Positions 42,983-53,207 are shown, numbered from the stretch's first letter. The stretch: 64,000 nucleotides of DNA from Pseudomonadales bacterium (GCA_028285415.1 JANQPF010000008.1:1-64000); one strand, 5' to 3'. A program made the numbers and translations. The notes: generated from the sequence alone by a model not told the origin.

Positions 42983-44855
42983 TCATTCGAAACAAGCGCT
43001 CGGGGGAGGGCGTCCCGACCGCTTCTCGGTACTTGTTGTTGAGAACGTTGTCGACTGACAGCGCAATGGACACGCCGTTTTCGAGCGAAATCGAGCTCGT
43101 AAAATCCAAAGTGTCGTATTCTTCAAGCTCAACAAAGCCCGTGACCAGCGACGATTGATAAACTTCGCCGACCCGCCTATAGGCCGTAAACACTTCGACC
43201 TTCTCAGTGGGTTTGTAGGCGATCGTTGCCCCAAATTTGAGATCGGGACGGCCGCGCAACCTCACCCCGGCCGGAGCATCATAATCTACGTACGTGCTAT
43301 GAATTGCCAGGTCCAACGTCGCGCCAATAATCCACTGTAACCGGCTTTCCAATCCCTTCGCAGACACCCGACTTCGATTTAGATTGGTGAACGACTCCGG
43401 ATCGAAATCTATGAGGTCTTGGTAATCGTTATCAAAGTAAGTGAACCTCAAATTCGCGGGCGTTTCGCGGAATTGATGCTCGTACTGCAGCTCCCAACCA
43501 CGGCTTCGTTCCGGTTGCAGCGAGGGATTGCCGACCAGACTGTTACCAAGAGCAAAAAAGCTCGGCAGTTTGTAGCCTTCGTTCCAGTTGACCGAAATTC
43601 GCGAGCGACTGCTCGCGAATGGATAAGACACCCCGACGCTGAGCGCGCTTTCTTCATCAAACTCATCGGCGTGATCCACGCGCACACTTGCGGAGAGCTC
43701 GGCGCCAACCAGTTCGCTCTGAATCTCAGCGAACACGCCATACTGTTCTCGCTCCAACGAGTAGGCACTCTCAATGGGCGTGCCGAAAAACTCGACAAAG
43801 CCGTCACTGCTGCCATCCTCGTAGCGAGTATCCATTCCCAACCTTATTTGCCCCCAAGCGCCACTTCGTGAGCCCCAGACGGCGGCAGTTCGTCTGCGAA
43901 ACTCACTGTCGGTATAATTCGGGGGCACACGATCAAACGGCGCGATCCCAGGAGAGTCGAGTTTGTCCTGGATCTCATGCCAACCGACCTTCGCATGAAC
44001 CCGCATGCCGCTGACGAATTCGCGGCTGGCGTTTACCCCAAACGTGACTTCCTGCGTCTCACCCTCGTCAAGACGCCGCGACGCGGCTAACTCTGGACCA
44101 CCACTATCCTCAGGGAACGCACTACGATCTGCGTCGACCATGCGCGCAAAGGCAGACAGGCGACTCTTTGCATCATCAGAGCTGTGGTAACTCAAATCCA
44201 GGTAATCAGCGTCGTGCGTATAACCCTCGACAGATTCTCCGGCATCTACCGACCGAGCTCCGAGCGTGAGCGAGCCGTTATTGACGGGTGCATGAATTCT
44301 TGCCCCGGCGCTCTTCCCACCTTCCGACGTGCCGCCTAGTTGTAACAGAACCCTTTGACTCTGCTGTCCCCTGGCGGTGACGACATTGACCAATCCCGAA
44401 AGGGAATCTGACCCGTAGACGGCAGATTGAGCACCTCGAACCAGCTCGATGCGATCAATACTCTGCAAGTCGAGATTGTCGAAATCATAGGCCCCACCCC
44501 GACTGTTGCCGGGGTCGTTGACTTGAATTCCGTTGATCAGCACCGGAACAAAGTTAGCTTCCCCGCCTCTCAGGTAGATGCTCGAAACTCCACCAGCGCC
44601 ACCTGCCCGGGAAACCGAGATACCGGGCAGCATCCTCAAGGCATTGACCACGCTTTCAGCGTTAGACTGCTGTAGGGCGGTTCGATCCAGAAAATCGAAA
44701 CTCCCGGTCCGACCTAGCGTAAAACGCTCTTCAACCGAACCGTGCACCACAACTTCCTCAATGGGTTGATCCGTGCTCGGGTATCCAACAGTCGCGCTAA
44801 CAGCAGACTCACAAACAACAAAAAAAAGGCAAATAGCGCCAAATTGCACTCTCAT
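42963..44855 (-). CDS. TonB-dependent outer-membrane receptor (BtuB/siderophore-like)
   Basis: About 630 residues from the ATG at 44855. Signal peptide (1-21), TonB-box-like PIEEVVVHG, plug domain (SNAESVVNALRMLPGISVSRAGGAGGVSSIYLRGGEANFVPVLINGIQVND, RIELVRGAQSAVYGSDSLSGLVNVVT), then a 22-strand barrel ending in an aromatic-flanked strand (ERLFRMIIRYEI). SIYLRG and VYGSDALSGVIN-like motifs are nearest BtuB-type receptors. I found no cobalamin riboswitch or Fur box by eye in the 200-base leader. Next to an NRPS it could take up a small metallophore. It is divergent from the PQQ-type dehydrogenase. Confidence 0.88.
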   Translation of the reverse strand: MRVQFGAICLFFVVCESAVSATVGYPSTDQPIEEVVVHGSVEERFTLGRTGSFDFLDRTALQQSNAESVVNALRMLPGISVSRAGGAGGVSSIYLRGGEANFVPVLINGIQVNDPGNSRGGAYDFDNLDLQSIDRIELVRGAQSAVYGSDSLSGLVNVVTARGQQSQRVLLQLGGTSEGGKSAGARIHAPVNNGSLTLGARSVDAGESVEGYTHDADYLDLSYHSSDDAKSRLSAFARMVDADRSAFPEDSGGPELAASRRLDEGETQEVTFGVNASREFVSGMRVHAKVGWHEIQDKLDSPGIAPFDRVPPNYTDSEFRRRTAAVWGSRSGAWGQIRLGMDTRYEDGSSDGFVEFFGTPIESAYSLEREQYGVFAEIQSELVGAELSASVRVDHADEFDEESALSVGVSYPFASSRSRISVNWNEGYKLPSFFALGNSLVGNPSLQPERSRGWELQYEHQFRETPANLRFTYFDNDYQDLIDFDPESFTNLNRSRVSAKGLESRLQWIIGATLDLAIHSTYVDYDAPAGVRLRGRPDLKFGATIAYKPTEKVEVFTAYRRVGEVYQSSLVTGFVELEEYDTLDFTSSISLENGVSIALSVDNVLNNKYREAVGTPSPERLFRMIIRYEI

Positions 44856-45055
44856 GTTAGAGTTCACCGTATTCAGAAAATCTGGGTACCGCCCTTCATA
44901 AGCGCCAAAGAACTGGCCGGGGCGAACAAAGTTCGGGCACGTTATCCTAACGCGTTTGGAACTACAACAACCGAGACTCTTTACTCAGACAACGTAACGA
45001 ACCCGACTTTCAGCTCGAGTCGGTACTGTAATTTTGGAAAGGAAATTATCCCGAG

Positions 45056-46846
45056 GTGAACAACTCCAAGCACTACCGTTTTCACACACTCGCCTGCCTC
45101 ATTCTGGTCGGACAGACCTGGCTACATACACCCGCGTGGGCTGATGACGAATGGATGTCGGACTGGGCGATCAGAGAGGGCTTCAAAATTGAGGTGGCCG
45201 CAGACGGTTTCGAGCTACCAACAGCCGTAGCTGTCGTTCCTAACCCCGGAAGCGCGCCGTCCGACCCAGTTGTATTCGTGACCGAATTGATGGGTGCCAT
45301 CAAGACAATAAACAACGACGGTAGCGTCTCAGTCTTCGCCGATGACTTCTTCGTTCTGGAGCATGAAGCCCAATTGCCAGACTTTGCCGGTGAGGTTGGA
45401 ATGGCTGGCATCGCGCTGGCACCGGAGTATGGCTACGTGTTCGCCAGCTTCGCTTACCAGGATCAGAACGGAACGCTCCGCAACAATATCGTCCGATTTG
45501 AAACTACGCCGGGAACATTCAACGCTCAGCCGACAAACTCCATTCGATTCGACAACGTGTTCGCACAACACCCGTCATCGGTATCTCACCAGATCGGCCC
45601 CATGGTCATTCAAAACGATACGATGTTTGTCGGTGTCGGTGATGCGGAAACCATCGAGATGGCGCAAAACCCTGACTCGACCAACGGCAAAATTCTGCGC
45701 ATGACGCTGGACGGACAGCCTCTTGACGACAATCCGCTTTATCTCGAGGACGCGGCCAATTCGGCTCGAAACTATGTTTGGGCAATGGGGGTCCGAAACC
45801 CGTTCTCTCTCTCAATGGCATACGATCGATTGTTTGCTGCAGACAATGGGCCCATCGTCGATCGGTTTATGGAAGTCAATGAGGGCTACAATTACGGCTG
45901 GGATGGTAGCGACTGGAGCATGTCCATCGACGCCGAGTTCGTGTTCTTACCTTCGGTAGGTCCTGTCCAAATGGACTTCATCGGATCTCAGCACAGCGCG
46001 TTCCCCGCGAGCTATCGGCAGAGATTTTACGTCGCGTTCGGCGGACTTCCGTCGCAACCGCCAGGACCGGGGGAGCGTCAAGATAGATCGATTGTGATGA
46101 TCGACTTCGACTTCGAGAAGAATTTTGTCCCGCAAACGCCCAGCCAGTTTCTCCGCTATCAAGGCAGTCTTCGTCAGATGCCGGTCGGAGTGGCATTCAG
46201 TGACGAGGCGATGTACATGGCCGCATTGTTCCCTTACTCCGAAGGAAGGGGCGGGGCGGTGTTCAAAATCAGCTACGATCCACAAAACCAGCATCCGGTG
46301 GTGTTGGGCCGCAATCAATCCGCCCCTGAGTTAATCGAAAAGTTCGGGTGTGCAAGTTGTCATGGGGTCGATGCCGAGGGAAGCCGCGCTGGCTCATTGG
46401 AATTCTCCCAGCTTGTACCTCGGGTCATGGCTCACATCCAGAGCGCTGATTTCCAGCAGGCGATTGCAGAAGATACGGGAGAAGAAAATGCGGACAACGC
46501 GCTGGGCCAACTAAGGCAGCTCACGCCAGACATTAACGGCGCCCGCGACTATATTCGCCTTAAGCTCCTGTATCCCAGGGTTGACAACCCCAGCTCACAG
46601 ATGCCCGATTTCGGATTCTCAGAGGACACCGCGGCGCAACTCGCGCGCCATCTGACCATCGAACCGGAGGGCGATACGTTGGTCATGCAAATTCGCGGTC
46701 TGGTAAACCTGTTTATTCCAGCTGTCGTACGTCAGCGGCACGTCATTATCGGCTTTGGCGTCGGGGGCGTGCTCGGTGCCGGTGGCGTGATCTTTCTTAT
46801 CCTGGTCTGGCTCGGCTGGCGCAGATTTCGCACACGGAACGCGTAA
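45056..46846 (+). CDS. PQQ-type sugar dehydrogenase fused to cytochrome c and a membrane anchor
   Basis: 596 residues from GTG at 45056. Signal peptide (1-28), a GSDH/sorbosone-dehydrogenase-like propeller (about 35-415: AVAVVPNPGSAP, GEVGMAGIALAPEYG, NGKILRMTLDGQPLDDNP, WAMGVRNPFSLSM, EVNEGYNYGWDG), one class I cytochrome c motif CASCH (about 429) and a closing membrane segment (HVIIGFGVGGVLGAGGVIFLILVWLGW). Electrons from periplasmic alcohol or sugar oxidation would pass to the attached haem. The axial Met is probably in SSQMPDFGFSE. The role beside the receptor and NRPS is unclear. Confidence 0.85.
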   Translation: MNNSKHYRFHTLACLILVGQTWLHTPAWADDEWMSDWAIREGFKIEVAADGFELPTAVAVVPNPGSAPSDPVVFVTELMGAIKTINNDGSVSVFADDFFVLEHEAQLPDFAGEVGMAGIALAPEYGYVFASFAYQDQNGTLRNNIVRFETTPGTFNAQPTNSIRFDNVFAQHPSSVSHQIGPMVIQNDTMFVGVGDAETIEMAQNPDSTNGKILRMTLDGQPLDDNPLYLEDAANSARNYVWAMGVRNPFSLSMAYDRLFAADNGPIVDRFMEVNEGYNYGWDGSDWSMSIDAEFVFLPSVGPVQMDFIGSQHSAFPASYRQRFYVAFGGLPSQPPGPGERQDRSIVMIDFDFEKNFVPQTPSQFLRYQGSLRQMPVGVAFSDEAMYMAALFPYSEGRGGAVFKISYDPQNQHPVVLGRNQSAPELIEKFGCASCHGVDAEGSRAGSLEFSQLVPRVMAHIQSADFQQAIAEDTGEENADNALGQLRQLTPDINGARDYIRLKLLYPRVDNPSSQMPDFGFSEDTAAQLARHLTIEPEGDTLVMQIRGLVNLFIPAVVRQRHVIIGFGVGGVLGAGGVIFLILVWLGWRRFRTRNA

Positions 46847-46870
46847 AAAAAACGCCGTCGCAGGTACCAA

Positions 46871-47992
46871 CTAGGCCCAAGGCATCGGTTCGACGGGATC
46901 AAAACTGGTCGTCAGCCGGTAGGAGCCCGTGTCAAATGCATTGGATATGGCCAGGGTCAGCTCGTTCACGTGCAGACAGAAGCGAGCTGATAGCCTGTGC
47001 GGTCGGTTTTCCTGTATCGCCGCAACCATATCGGCGACGCCCCGCAAGAAATCCATTCTCGCCGCACCGGTATCCTGAATCTTCGATGCGCCCCCGCGCA
47101 ACAGAGATACCTTCCGCCGCCACGGCGTCTCAAAGGTCCGTCTACGAATGGTCATTCTCTGCGTGCGGTAGACGGGCGAGTCATAGTGCCAGGTGTCTTT
47201 GACAGACAGAGTGCCATTGTCTGCAAAGACACGAACTGTGTGGTCATGCGGTGCGATTATGCTGCACGTGAGCCTGGCAACAACGCCGGAAGCAAACTGG
47301 ATGCAGGCAACGGAAAAGTCAGGCGCGTTGACGTCAAGCGGTTGCTCCGTCCCTTTATCGGGGATCAGGCATGACGAAAAAGCAGTCACTCGCTCCGCAG
47401 GCCCAAATATGCCTGCCAGCCAGGTTAGAGAGTAACCAGCGTGCTCCATCGTACAACCGACTTCAAACTCGTCTTTGTACGGCCACGGCACGCCAAGATC
47501 ATTCACCCATTGGTCATAACGCATTTGGTGGACCATCCCATCGTCCATCTCCGCGTAGACGAGTCGCGCAGGACCTGCAAGCTGCTCTCTAACCGCCTTG
47601 GCAAGCGTCTGCGCGGATTCAGACAGGAAGTTGCAAGGGGCTGAAGAAAGCCTCAGTCCTTTTGACTCTGCCAGCGTCACCAGCTCAGTGGCCTCATCCA
47701 TTGCCATGGCCAGCGGCTTTTCAGAGTAAACGTGTTTACCGGCGAGCAGGCAGGCTTTGCTGATTTCAAAATGACTGCGGGGGTTGGTCAAATTCAGGAC
47801 CAACGGGATCTGTGGATCATCCAAAATCGATGACAGCGTTTCCACACGGTTGATCCCAAACTTTCCGGCAAGTCGGGACGCCCTTTCAGGGACTAGGTCA
47901 CTCAAGGCGGCGCACTCAAGCTCAGGATAGTGTTTCAGTGCGGTCAGGTAGAAGTTTGCGACGAAGCCGCTACCAATGATTGCGAATCGCAT
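46871..47992 (-). CDS. Gfo/Idh/MocA-family oxidoreductase
   Basis: 373 residues. Rossmann start MRFAIIGSGFVANFYLTAL, LNLTNPRSHFEI, YSEKPLAM with the conserved Glu-Lys-Pro of the active site, and a C-terminal alpha/beta domain. It acts on sugars or nucleotide sugars with NAD(P). It begins two bases after the stop of the glycosyltransferase gene (AAGGA site in the last codons), so it is the last gene of a minus-strand operon. A run of eight T on its coding strand follows the stop without a clear stem. Confidence 0.85.
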   Translation of the reverse strand: MRFAIIGSGFVANFYLTALKHYPELECAALSDLVPERASRLAGKFGINRVETLSSILDDPQIPLVLNLTNPRSHFEISKACLLAGKHVYSEKPLAMAMDEATELVTLAESKGLRLSSAPCNFLSESAQTLAKAVREQLAGPARLVYAEMDDGMVHQMRYDQWVNDLGVPWPYKDEFEVGCTMEHAGYSLTWLAGIFGPAERVTAFSSCLIPDKGTEQPLDVNAPDFSVACIQFASGVVARLTCSIIAPHDHTVRVFADNGTLSVKDTWHYDSPVYRTQRMTIRRRTFETPWRRKVSLLRGGASKIQDTGAARMDFLRGVADMVAAIQENRPHRLSARFCLHVNELTLAISNAFDTGSYRLTTSFDPVEPMPWA

Positions 47993-47994
47993 AG

Positions 47995-49248
47995 TTATCC
48001 TTGCTGCTGCCCTGTGCCTAATTCATCTGTCGACGTCTGCATGAGCTCGCCGTGAGATGCCTGAAACAATTTGGCTAGCTTGCGCGTTTCGATGGAAGGA
48101 TTGTGTTCACGTGCGATAGCACTGGCACCATCACAACCCATCGCAGTCAACTGCGAAGGTGGCGCCTCGAGTAATTCCCTCATCGCCGATGCGGTGGCCT
48201 CAGACGAACCGGCCGGAATCAGCCAACCGTTGACGCCCGGTACAACAAGCTCAGGAATACCCGCAACGTAAGTACTGATAACAGGGCGACCTAATGCGAA
48301 GGCTTCCATAATAACGACCGGTAGTCCTTCTGCGAAGCTCGGCAGGACCATGCCGCGGCACTCGCGCAGGTGTTGCTTTATCTGATCCTCGGTAGCCCAG
48401 CCGGCTAATTCTATTTTGTCATCAAGATTGTAGGCCGTGACAAGACGCTCAATGTCTCCCCGCAATGGACCATCACCAATGAGACGAAGTTTAAAATCCA
48501 CGCGCTGCTCATCAAGCATTCGAGCTGCTTCGATCAGCTGGAGATGCCCTTTCTGTTCACCCAGGCGGCCAACGTTAACCAGCATGTTGCTGTCGGGCAC
48601 CGGTGAATCCTGTCCGAGAAAATCTTCGTCGACGACGCAATGCACAACGTGGATTTTCGACCAGTAAGTATGGTTTACCAAACGAAATGCCTGGCTTCGC
48701 GCAAACGAAGATATGACGGTAACGAAGGCTGCACGTTTTATCTTGTAATCCAGATTCAACGCATGAGGCATGTCCCACTCGAGGGGGCCATGAATCATAA
48801 AGCTATACGGGGGGCCTCCGAGAGAGTTACAAAACATGGCAACAGCAGTGGAGTTTGTGCCGAAGTGAGAATGCACGTGGGTGATACCAAGTTCCCTGCA
48901 CCACCTGGCAGCTATGCAAGCTTCGAGTACGTATACGAAGTATACAAAAACGCCACGGTCAGACCTCCAACCGGTACGCAAAGCGAGCAGGAGTGTTTGC
49001 ACCATCTTCAGCGGTCGCTGTAAGAATACGAGGAAAAAACTCAGTAAGAGGCCGACAACTCCTTGTGCCAGAACAAACCTGGTTTTCTTAATCTCGTCCA
49101 CGTCTCTTTCGTCCACCAGGTCGTATTCTGAGCTTCGGATGGAAAATCGAGCGACGTCGATTCCTTGCGCTTCGAGCCCGACTATCTCCCGACGAATGAA
49201 CGTACAGCTGATATACGGATACTGATTCAGCAGATAACCTATTTTCAT
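47995..49248 (-). CDS. GT4-type glycosyltransferase
   Basis: 417 residues. N-terminal half with ITHVHSHFGTNS and a hydrophobic stretch about 66-85; C-terminal GT-B half with NVGRLGEQKGHLQLIEAARML, LRLIGDGPLR and the E-x7-E motif in PSFAEGLPVVIMEAFALGRPVI. It is a retaining transferase using a nucleotide sugar at the cytoplasmic face, probably for the exopolysaccharide. Its start overlaps the stop of the upstream Gfo/Idh gene (ATGA), showing coupling. The opening MKIGYLLNQYPYISCTFIRREI is typical of WcaL/colanic-acid-like transferases. Confidence 0.88.
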   Translation of the reverse strand: MKIGYLLNQYPYISCTFIRREIVGLEAQGIDVARFSIRSSEYDLVDERDVDEIKKTRFVLAQGVVGLLLSFFLVFLQRPLKMVQTLLLALRTGWRSDRGVFVYFVYVLEACIAARWCRELGITHVHSHFGTNSTAVAMFCNSLGGPPYSFMIHGPLEWDMPHALNLDYKIKRAAFVTVISSFARSQAFRLVNHTYWSKIHVVHCVVDEDFLGQDSPVPDSNMLVNVGRLGEQKGHLQLIEAARMLDEQRVDFKLRLIGDGPLRGDIERLVTAYNLDDKIELAGWATEDQIKQHLRECRGMVLPSFAEGLPVVIMEAFALGRPVISTYVAGIPELVVPGVNGWLIPAGSSEATASAMRELLEAPPSQLTAMGCDGASAIAREHNPSIETRKLAKLFQASHGELMQTSTDELGTGQQQG

Positions 49249-50345
49249 GATGCTCCCGGGAACTCAAGACCAATAGTGTCCCTCACGTTGTCCAGTGTCT
49301 GGAGAATTTCAATAGATTCCGCGAGCGGCATCAGGCCGCTTTCTGTCTCACCGGCACGAATGCAGCGCATCACCTCCGCGGCCTCGTAATTCAGACCATT
49401 CCCCCGAAACGGTTCTGCCAGCACCTTCGAATTCACGTCAAAGCTCCCAAGTTTTGCATGCAGAATCTGAGCGACATGATTGCTTCGAAGGCGCTTTTTG
49501 ATATTCGTCACGAATCCACCGGCGTCTGGGCTTTCTGCTGGCTCGTGAGACGAAGCTTGGGAAATCCTGTGCGACCGAAAGAACGGGTTGTGGAGTTTCA
49601 AGTGACCTTTTGATCCGAGAATCACAGCCTCATTCGGTGTGTTGGTGGTAAGCGACGCGCTCACGGTGGCCAAACAGCCACGATTGTAGCGGCACACGAG
49701 CGCAGATTGTTCATCAACACCGGTCTCGCCAATGTTACTGAGCGCCACTACGTCGTCCGGGCTACCCATCAGAAACGAGATGAGCGACAACCCGTAAACG
49801 GCTCTGTCGAGCAGGGCGCCACCGCCTTGTCCCAGGTCGAAGTGTCGTGAGTCAGGGTCGTAGTGAGTCGCAACCCCGAAGTCGATATTGATCATCTGAA
49901 CATCCCCGATCACACCGCTCTCGATCAGTTGTTTCACTCGCAGGGTTGCGGGAATGAATCGCATCCACATTCCTTCCATACAAAACACACCTCGAGCTTG
50001 TGCGACATCGACAATCTGTCGCGCCTCGAGGCTATCCAGTGCAAACGGTTTTTCGCACAACACAGCCTTATCAGCCTGCAAACAGGTGATACAGACAGAT
50101 TTGTGCTGGTGGTTGGGTGTGGCGACATAGACAACGTCGATATCGTCGTCTGCGACGAATTGCTGAATATCGTGATAGCCCGATTCAGCATCAAATTGCT
50201 GGGCAAATTCGGCAGCCTTAGCCGCGGAGCGGGAACAAACGGCCGCCAATCTTGCATCAGGAAGGAGCTTCAGATCGTGGGCAAAATCAACCGCCGCCTG
50301 GCCTGTACCAACAATACCCCAACGGACGCACTGCGAACTTTCCAT
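49245..50345 (-). CDS. Gfo/Idh/MocA-family oxidoreductase
   Basis: 366 residues. VRWGIVGTGQAAVDFAHDL, VYVATPNHQHKSVCI, LCEKPFALD and EGMWMRFIPATLRVKQLIESGVIGDVQ match the trans-1,2-dihydrobenzenediol / 1,5-anhydrofructose reductase branch of the family. GAGG lies about six bases ahead of the ATG. It overlaps the glycosyltransferase gene by four bases. With the second Gfo/Idh enzyme it could reshape a sugar precursor, for example an oxidised or aminated one. Confidence 0.85.
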   Translation of the reverse strand: MESSQCVRWGIVGTGQAAVDFAHDLKLLPDARLAAVCSRSAAKAAEFAQQFDAESGYHDIQQFVADDDIDVVYVATPNHQHKSVCITCLQADKAVLCEKPFALDSLEARQIVDVAQARGVFCMEGMWMRFIPATLRVKQLIESGVIGDVQMINIDFGVATHYDPDSRHFDLGQGGGALLDRAVYGLSLISFLMGSPDDVVALSNIGETGVDEQSALVCRYNRGCLATVSASLTTNTPNEAVILGSKGHLKLHNPFFRSHRISQASSHEPAESPDAGGFVTNIKKRLRSNHVAQILHAKLGSFDVNSKVLAEPFRGNGLNYEAAEVMRCIRAGETESGLMPLAESIEILQTLDNVRDTIGLEFPGAS

Positions 50346-50560
50346 TTGAACCTCAACTTACCCAGGGTTTAGGTATACCGGATCTCAAAGCGTAACGCGC
50401 ATGGCTCGTTGAACACTTTTCGGCACACGCAAGGCTGCAGTCGCGAACGGAACCGACATGAGCGTTTTTTCTGGGCGGCTTTTCCAATTGAGAAACTGCC
50501 TCCTCCCGGCAGGCATTCATAAGCCTTCAGTTGCAAGAGAGAAACCGCGTTATACAGCAT

Positions 50561-51706
50561 TCAGATATGGGTGTTCGAGGTGCGAGAAAAGCGTCGCTTG
50601 AGTCGTAAAAACCAGGACTCGAAGTAGCGGAAGCTGAGCTCCGCGGCGAGGACCGAAGCACCCAAACCAAGAACAAATTTTGCCAGGGGGGAATAGAAGT
50701 TCATAAAGTACAGCACCGATTCAACCGCATGAAGTGCGTGAGTATGAAAAATATAAACCCCGTAGCTCACGAGACCAATTCGAACCACAAGCCGGTTGCG
50801 CAGCAGTGGCATCAGAATATGGTCTTCCCGCACGACACAACTGCCGACAAACGCGAACATTATCAAATGAATGGACAATCGATGCAGGCCGCTGATATCA
50901 GAATTGGGAATCGACGCGATTACAAACAGTGCTACCAGCCACAGTGTCGACGCGTAACGGTGGAAGAAGAGCGCACGAAACAGGTTGAACTGATTGCGGT
51001 CATGCAACAGGTGAGCAAGCAAAACGCCCAACAGGATGGGTGTAAAGGTGACCTGCACGATCGCTAACTCACTCAACTCGGCATAGCCAAGCCAATCACC
51101 GATAGCGGCTCGAGTATCTGGAAAATTGAACAGCTGATTGAAGCTGATCGCCACGATCATGATCGGTAGAAACAGATGTGACAGATAGCGTTCGACTTGT
51201 GGCCATACGAGATAAAACTGTTCCTCCGCAGCCAACGACCAAACAACCGTCCAACCGATTACGAAAAAATTTCCCGTATAAGTCAGATATATCCAGATGT
51301 CCTGTACAAACGTCTTACCCACGTTAGAGCTGGGATTAACAAACAAAAAGTAGGCGAGGAGCAGGAACACCATTCCATAGTAGAGAGGGAATATCCGCAG
51401 TGAGCGCCGGATATAAAAGTTTCGGATACTTATGTCACCGTTGGCAGATTTTTCCCGCAGCAGAAGCGTGACAATCAAGAAACCGCTGATAACGAAGAAC
51501 AGGTCAACCCCGAGAAACCCTCTTGAACTGATAGGCAGGTAATCTACAAACGGCCCCGAGTGATGCCAGACGACGGAGACGATAGCGAGGCACCGCAACG
51601 CATCAAGCGCGCCGAACGACTTCTGCTCAAGAAAAGCGGCATGGGCCCTGTCGTCGTTTTCGCCGCTTGCCAACAACCGAGCTTGTTTTTGCGAGTGAGA
51701 AAGCAA
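50561..51706 (-). CDS. Acyltransferase-3 (OafA/YrhL-like) membrane O-acyltransferase
   Basis: 381 residues from TTG at 51706, the only start before the domain. LDALRCLAIVSVVWHHSGP holds the Arg and His signature, GFLGVDLFFVISGFLIVTLLLRE follows, then NFYIRRSLRIFPLYYG, and about ten membrane segments in all. It moves an acyl group, usually acetyl, to a sugar hydroxyl across the inner membrane. The 215 bases between it and the downstream Gfo/Idh gene hold nothing I can call. Lies at the head of a minus-strand polysaccharide operon. Confidence 0.87.
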   Translation of the reverse strand: MLSHSQKQARLLASGENDDRAHAAFLEQKSFGALDALRCLAIVSVVWHHSGPFVDYLPISSRGFLGVDLFFVISGFLIVTLLLREKSANGDISIRNFYIRRSLRIFPLYYGMVFLLLAYFLFVNPSSNVGKTFVQDIWIYLTYTGNFFVIGWTVVWSLAAEEQFYLVWPQVERYLSHLFLPIMIVAISFNQLFNFPDTRAAIGDWLGYAELSELAIVQVTFTPILLGVLLAHLLHDRNQFNLFRALFFHRYASTLWLVALFVIASIPNSDISGLHRLSIHLIMFAFVGSCVVREDHILMPLLRNRLVVRIGLVSYGVYIFHTHALHAVESVLYFMNFYSPLAKFVLGLGASVLAAELSFRYFESWFLRLKRRFSRTSNTHI

Positions 51707-52244
51707 TTTGAATTTCTAGGTACAAATCCGTGGAGAATATTCCAGTAATGTGAACATCAACCTCCTTGAAACCGAAGGCATCGCTATCGCCCAGATCCGG
51801 TTGACTCACCGCGGACTCGATGATCGAACATCGCGGACTGGAAGATCGAAGGTTAGTTTAGTCTGCTACGACACTTTCTATCGTGACAGTTCACACATGC
51901 ACACACTATCTTGCGAAAAAAAATCTTCATATGAGAGAGTTGTGAAGCCATGTCCGACTTGTATCTCCTTGTATTATTCTGAAAACAATCCACAGAACGT
52001 TTACAACACCAAATTCGAGATCGTTCCCGCTCTGGCATACTATTCCGCGCTTGTGGAAACAGTTCGGCAACGAGCAGGCAAGAGATGAGTTCCGTTCGGG
52101 ACTCGAACATTCACATCACGTATGCTCGAAAAGCCCGGCAACTGTTAATAAAAGAATCCAACCCCGATTGGTTTACCGTTTCACGTTTTCGATGCTTCAA
52201 ATAGCGAGAATGGTAAATTACTCCGAACAAAGGAAACTGACCAA
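51707..52244. other. Divergent intergenic region of the polysaccharide locus
   Basis: 538 bases, visibly AT-rich around 51850-52050, with no convincing gene. It must hold promoters for the acyltransferase (minus) and UDP-xylose synthase (plus). I see no JUMPstart/ops element. A pair GACTCACCGCGGACTCGATGATCG / ATCGCGGACTGGAAGATCG-like segments near 51805-51850 repeats CGCGGACT twice, 30 bases apart. Confidence 0.45.
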
Positions 52245-53207
52245 ATGACGAGATCGTTAAGCGCCAAACGAGTGTTGGTAACCGGAGGTGCCGGCTTCCT
52301 GGGTTCCCACCTGGTGGACAGACTAGTTAAGTCCGGTGCAGATGTTCTCGTAGTCGACAACTATTTCACCGGTAGCAAGCGAAATTTAGAGCCGCACTTG
52401 CAGGCGCCAAATTTTGAGTTAGTGAGGCATGACGTGACATTTCCACTCTACGTGGAGGTAGACGAAATCTTCAATCTTGCATGTCCCGCCTCACCAATCC
52501 ACTACCAACACGACCCCGTTCAGACCACCAAGACTAGTGTCCACGGTGCAATAAATATGCTCGGCCTCGCCAAGCGCGTGGGCGCGAAGATACTACAGGC
52601 CTCCACTTCTGAAGTGTACGGCGATCCTAGTATTCACCCACAGGTCGAGAGTTACTGGGGTAATGTGAATCCGATCGGTACACGCTCATGTTACGACGAA
52701 GGTAAACGCTGTGCGGAAACGTTGTTCTTCGATTACCAAAGACAACACGGACTTGAGATAAAAATCGCCCGCATCTTCAACACCTATGGACCACGGATGC
52801 AACCCAACGACGGGAGAGTGGTATCAAACTTCGTAATCCAGGCTTTGCAAGGGAATCCGATAACAATATACGGGGACGGTTCACAAACTCGATCGTTCTG
52901 CTTTGTGAACGATTTGATCGAAGCGCTTCTGCGTCTAATGGACACGCCCGAAGATTTCACTGGGCCTGTCAACCTGGGTAATCCAACCGAGTTCACCATG
53001 CTCGAACTCGCCGAACTCGTCATCAATCTGACAAGTTCGAAATCCAGCCTGGAATTCAAACCACTACCGGAAGACGACCCGAAGCAGCGCAAGCCCGACA
53101 TCACGCTCGCCAATGACGTACTTGATTGGCGGCCCACCACGAGCTTGGCCGAAGGACTAGCACCTACGATCGACTTCTTTGATAAGTTGCTGAAGACACA
53201 ACGCTGA
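52245..53207 (+). CDS. UDP-glucuronate decarboxylase (UDP-xylose synthase)
   Basis: 320 residues. NAD site TGGAGFLGS (13-21), [56 protein letters not shown] (Tyr-x3-Lys with the Arg-Ser-x-Tyr form), [11 protein letters not shown] and [17 protein letters not shown] are the exact signatures of UXS. It makes UDP-xylose from UDP-glucuronate, so the polysaccharide probably contains xylose or a derivative. AAAGGAA is nine bases upstream. First gene of a plus-strand run of seven. Confidence 0.93.
   Translation: MTRSLSAKRVLVTGGAGFLGSHLVDRLVKSGADVLVVDNYFTGSKRNLEPHLQAPNFELVRHDVTFPLYVEVDEIFNLACPASPIHYQHDPVQTTKTSVHGAINMLGLAKRVGAKILQASTSEVYGDPSIHPQVESYWGNVNPIGTRSCYDEGKRCAETLFFDYQRQHGLEIKIARIFNTYGPRMQPNDGRVVSNFVIQALQGNPITIYGDGSQTRSFCFVNDLIEALLRLMDTPEDFTGPVNLGNPTEFTMLELAELVINLTSSKSSLEFKPLPEDDPKQRKPDITLANDVLDWRPTTSLAEGLAPTIDFFDKLLKTQR

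Noticed and set aside
44856-45055. Cobalamin riboswitch or Fur box upstream of the TonB-dependent receptor
   Set aside because: Looked for the B12-box and for GATAATNATTATC-like palindromes by eye and found neither.
50369-50560. 63-codon minus-strand frame between Gfo/Idh and acyltransferase genes
   Set aside because: Cys/Arg-rich sequence without ribosome site or homology signal; looks like non-coding spacer.
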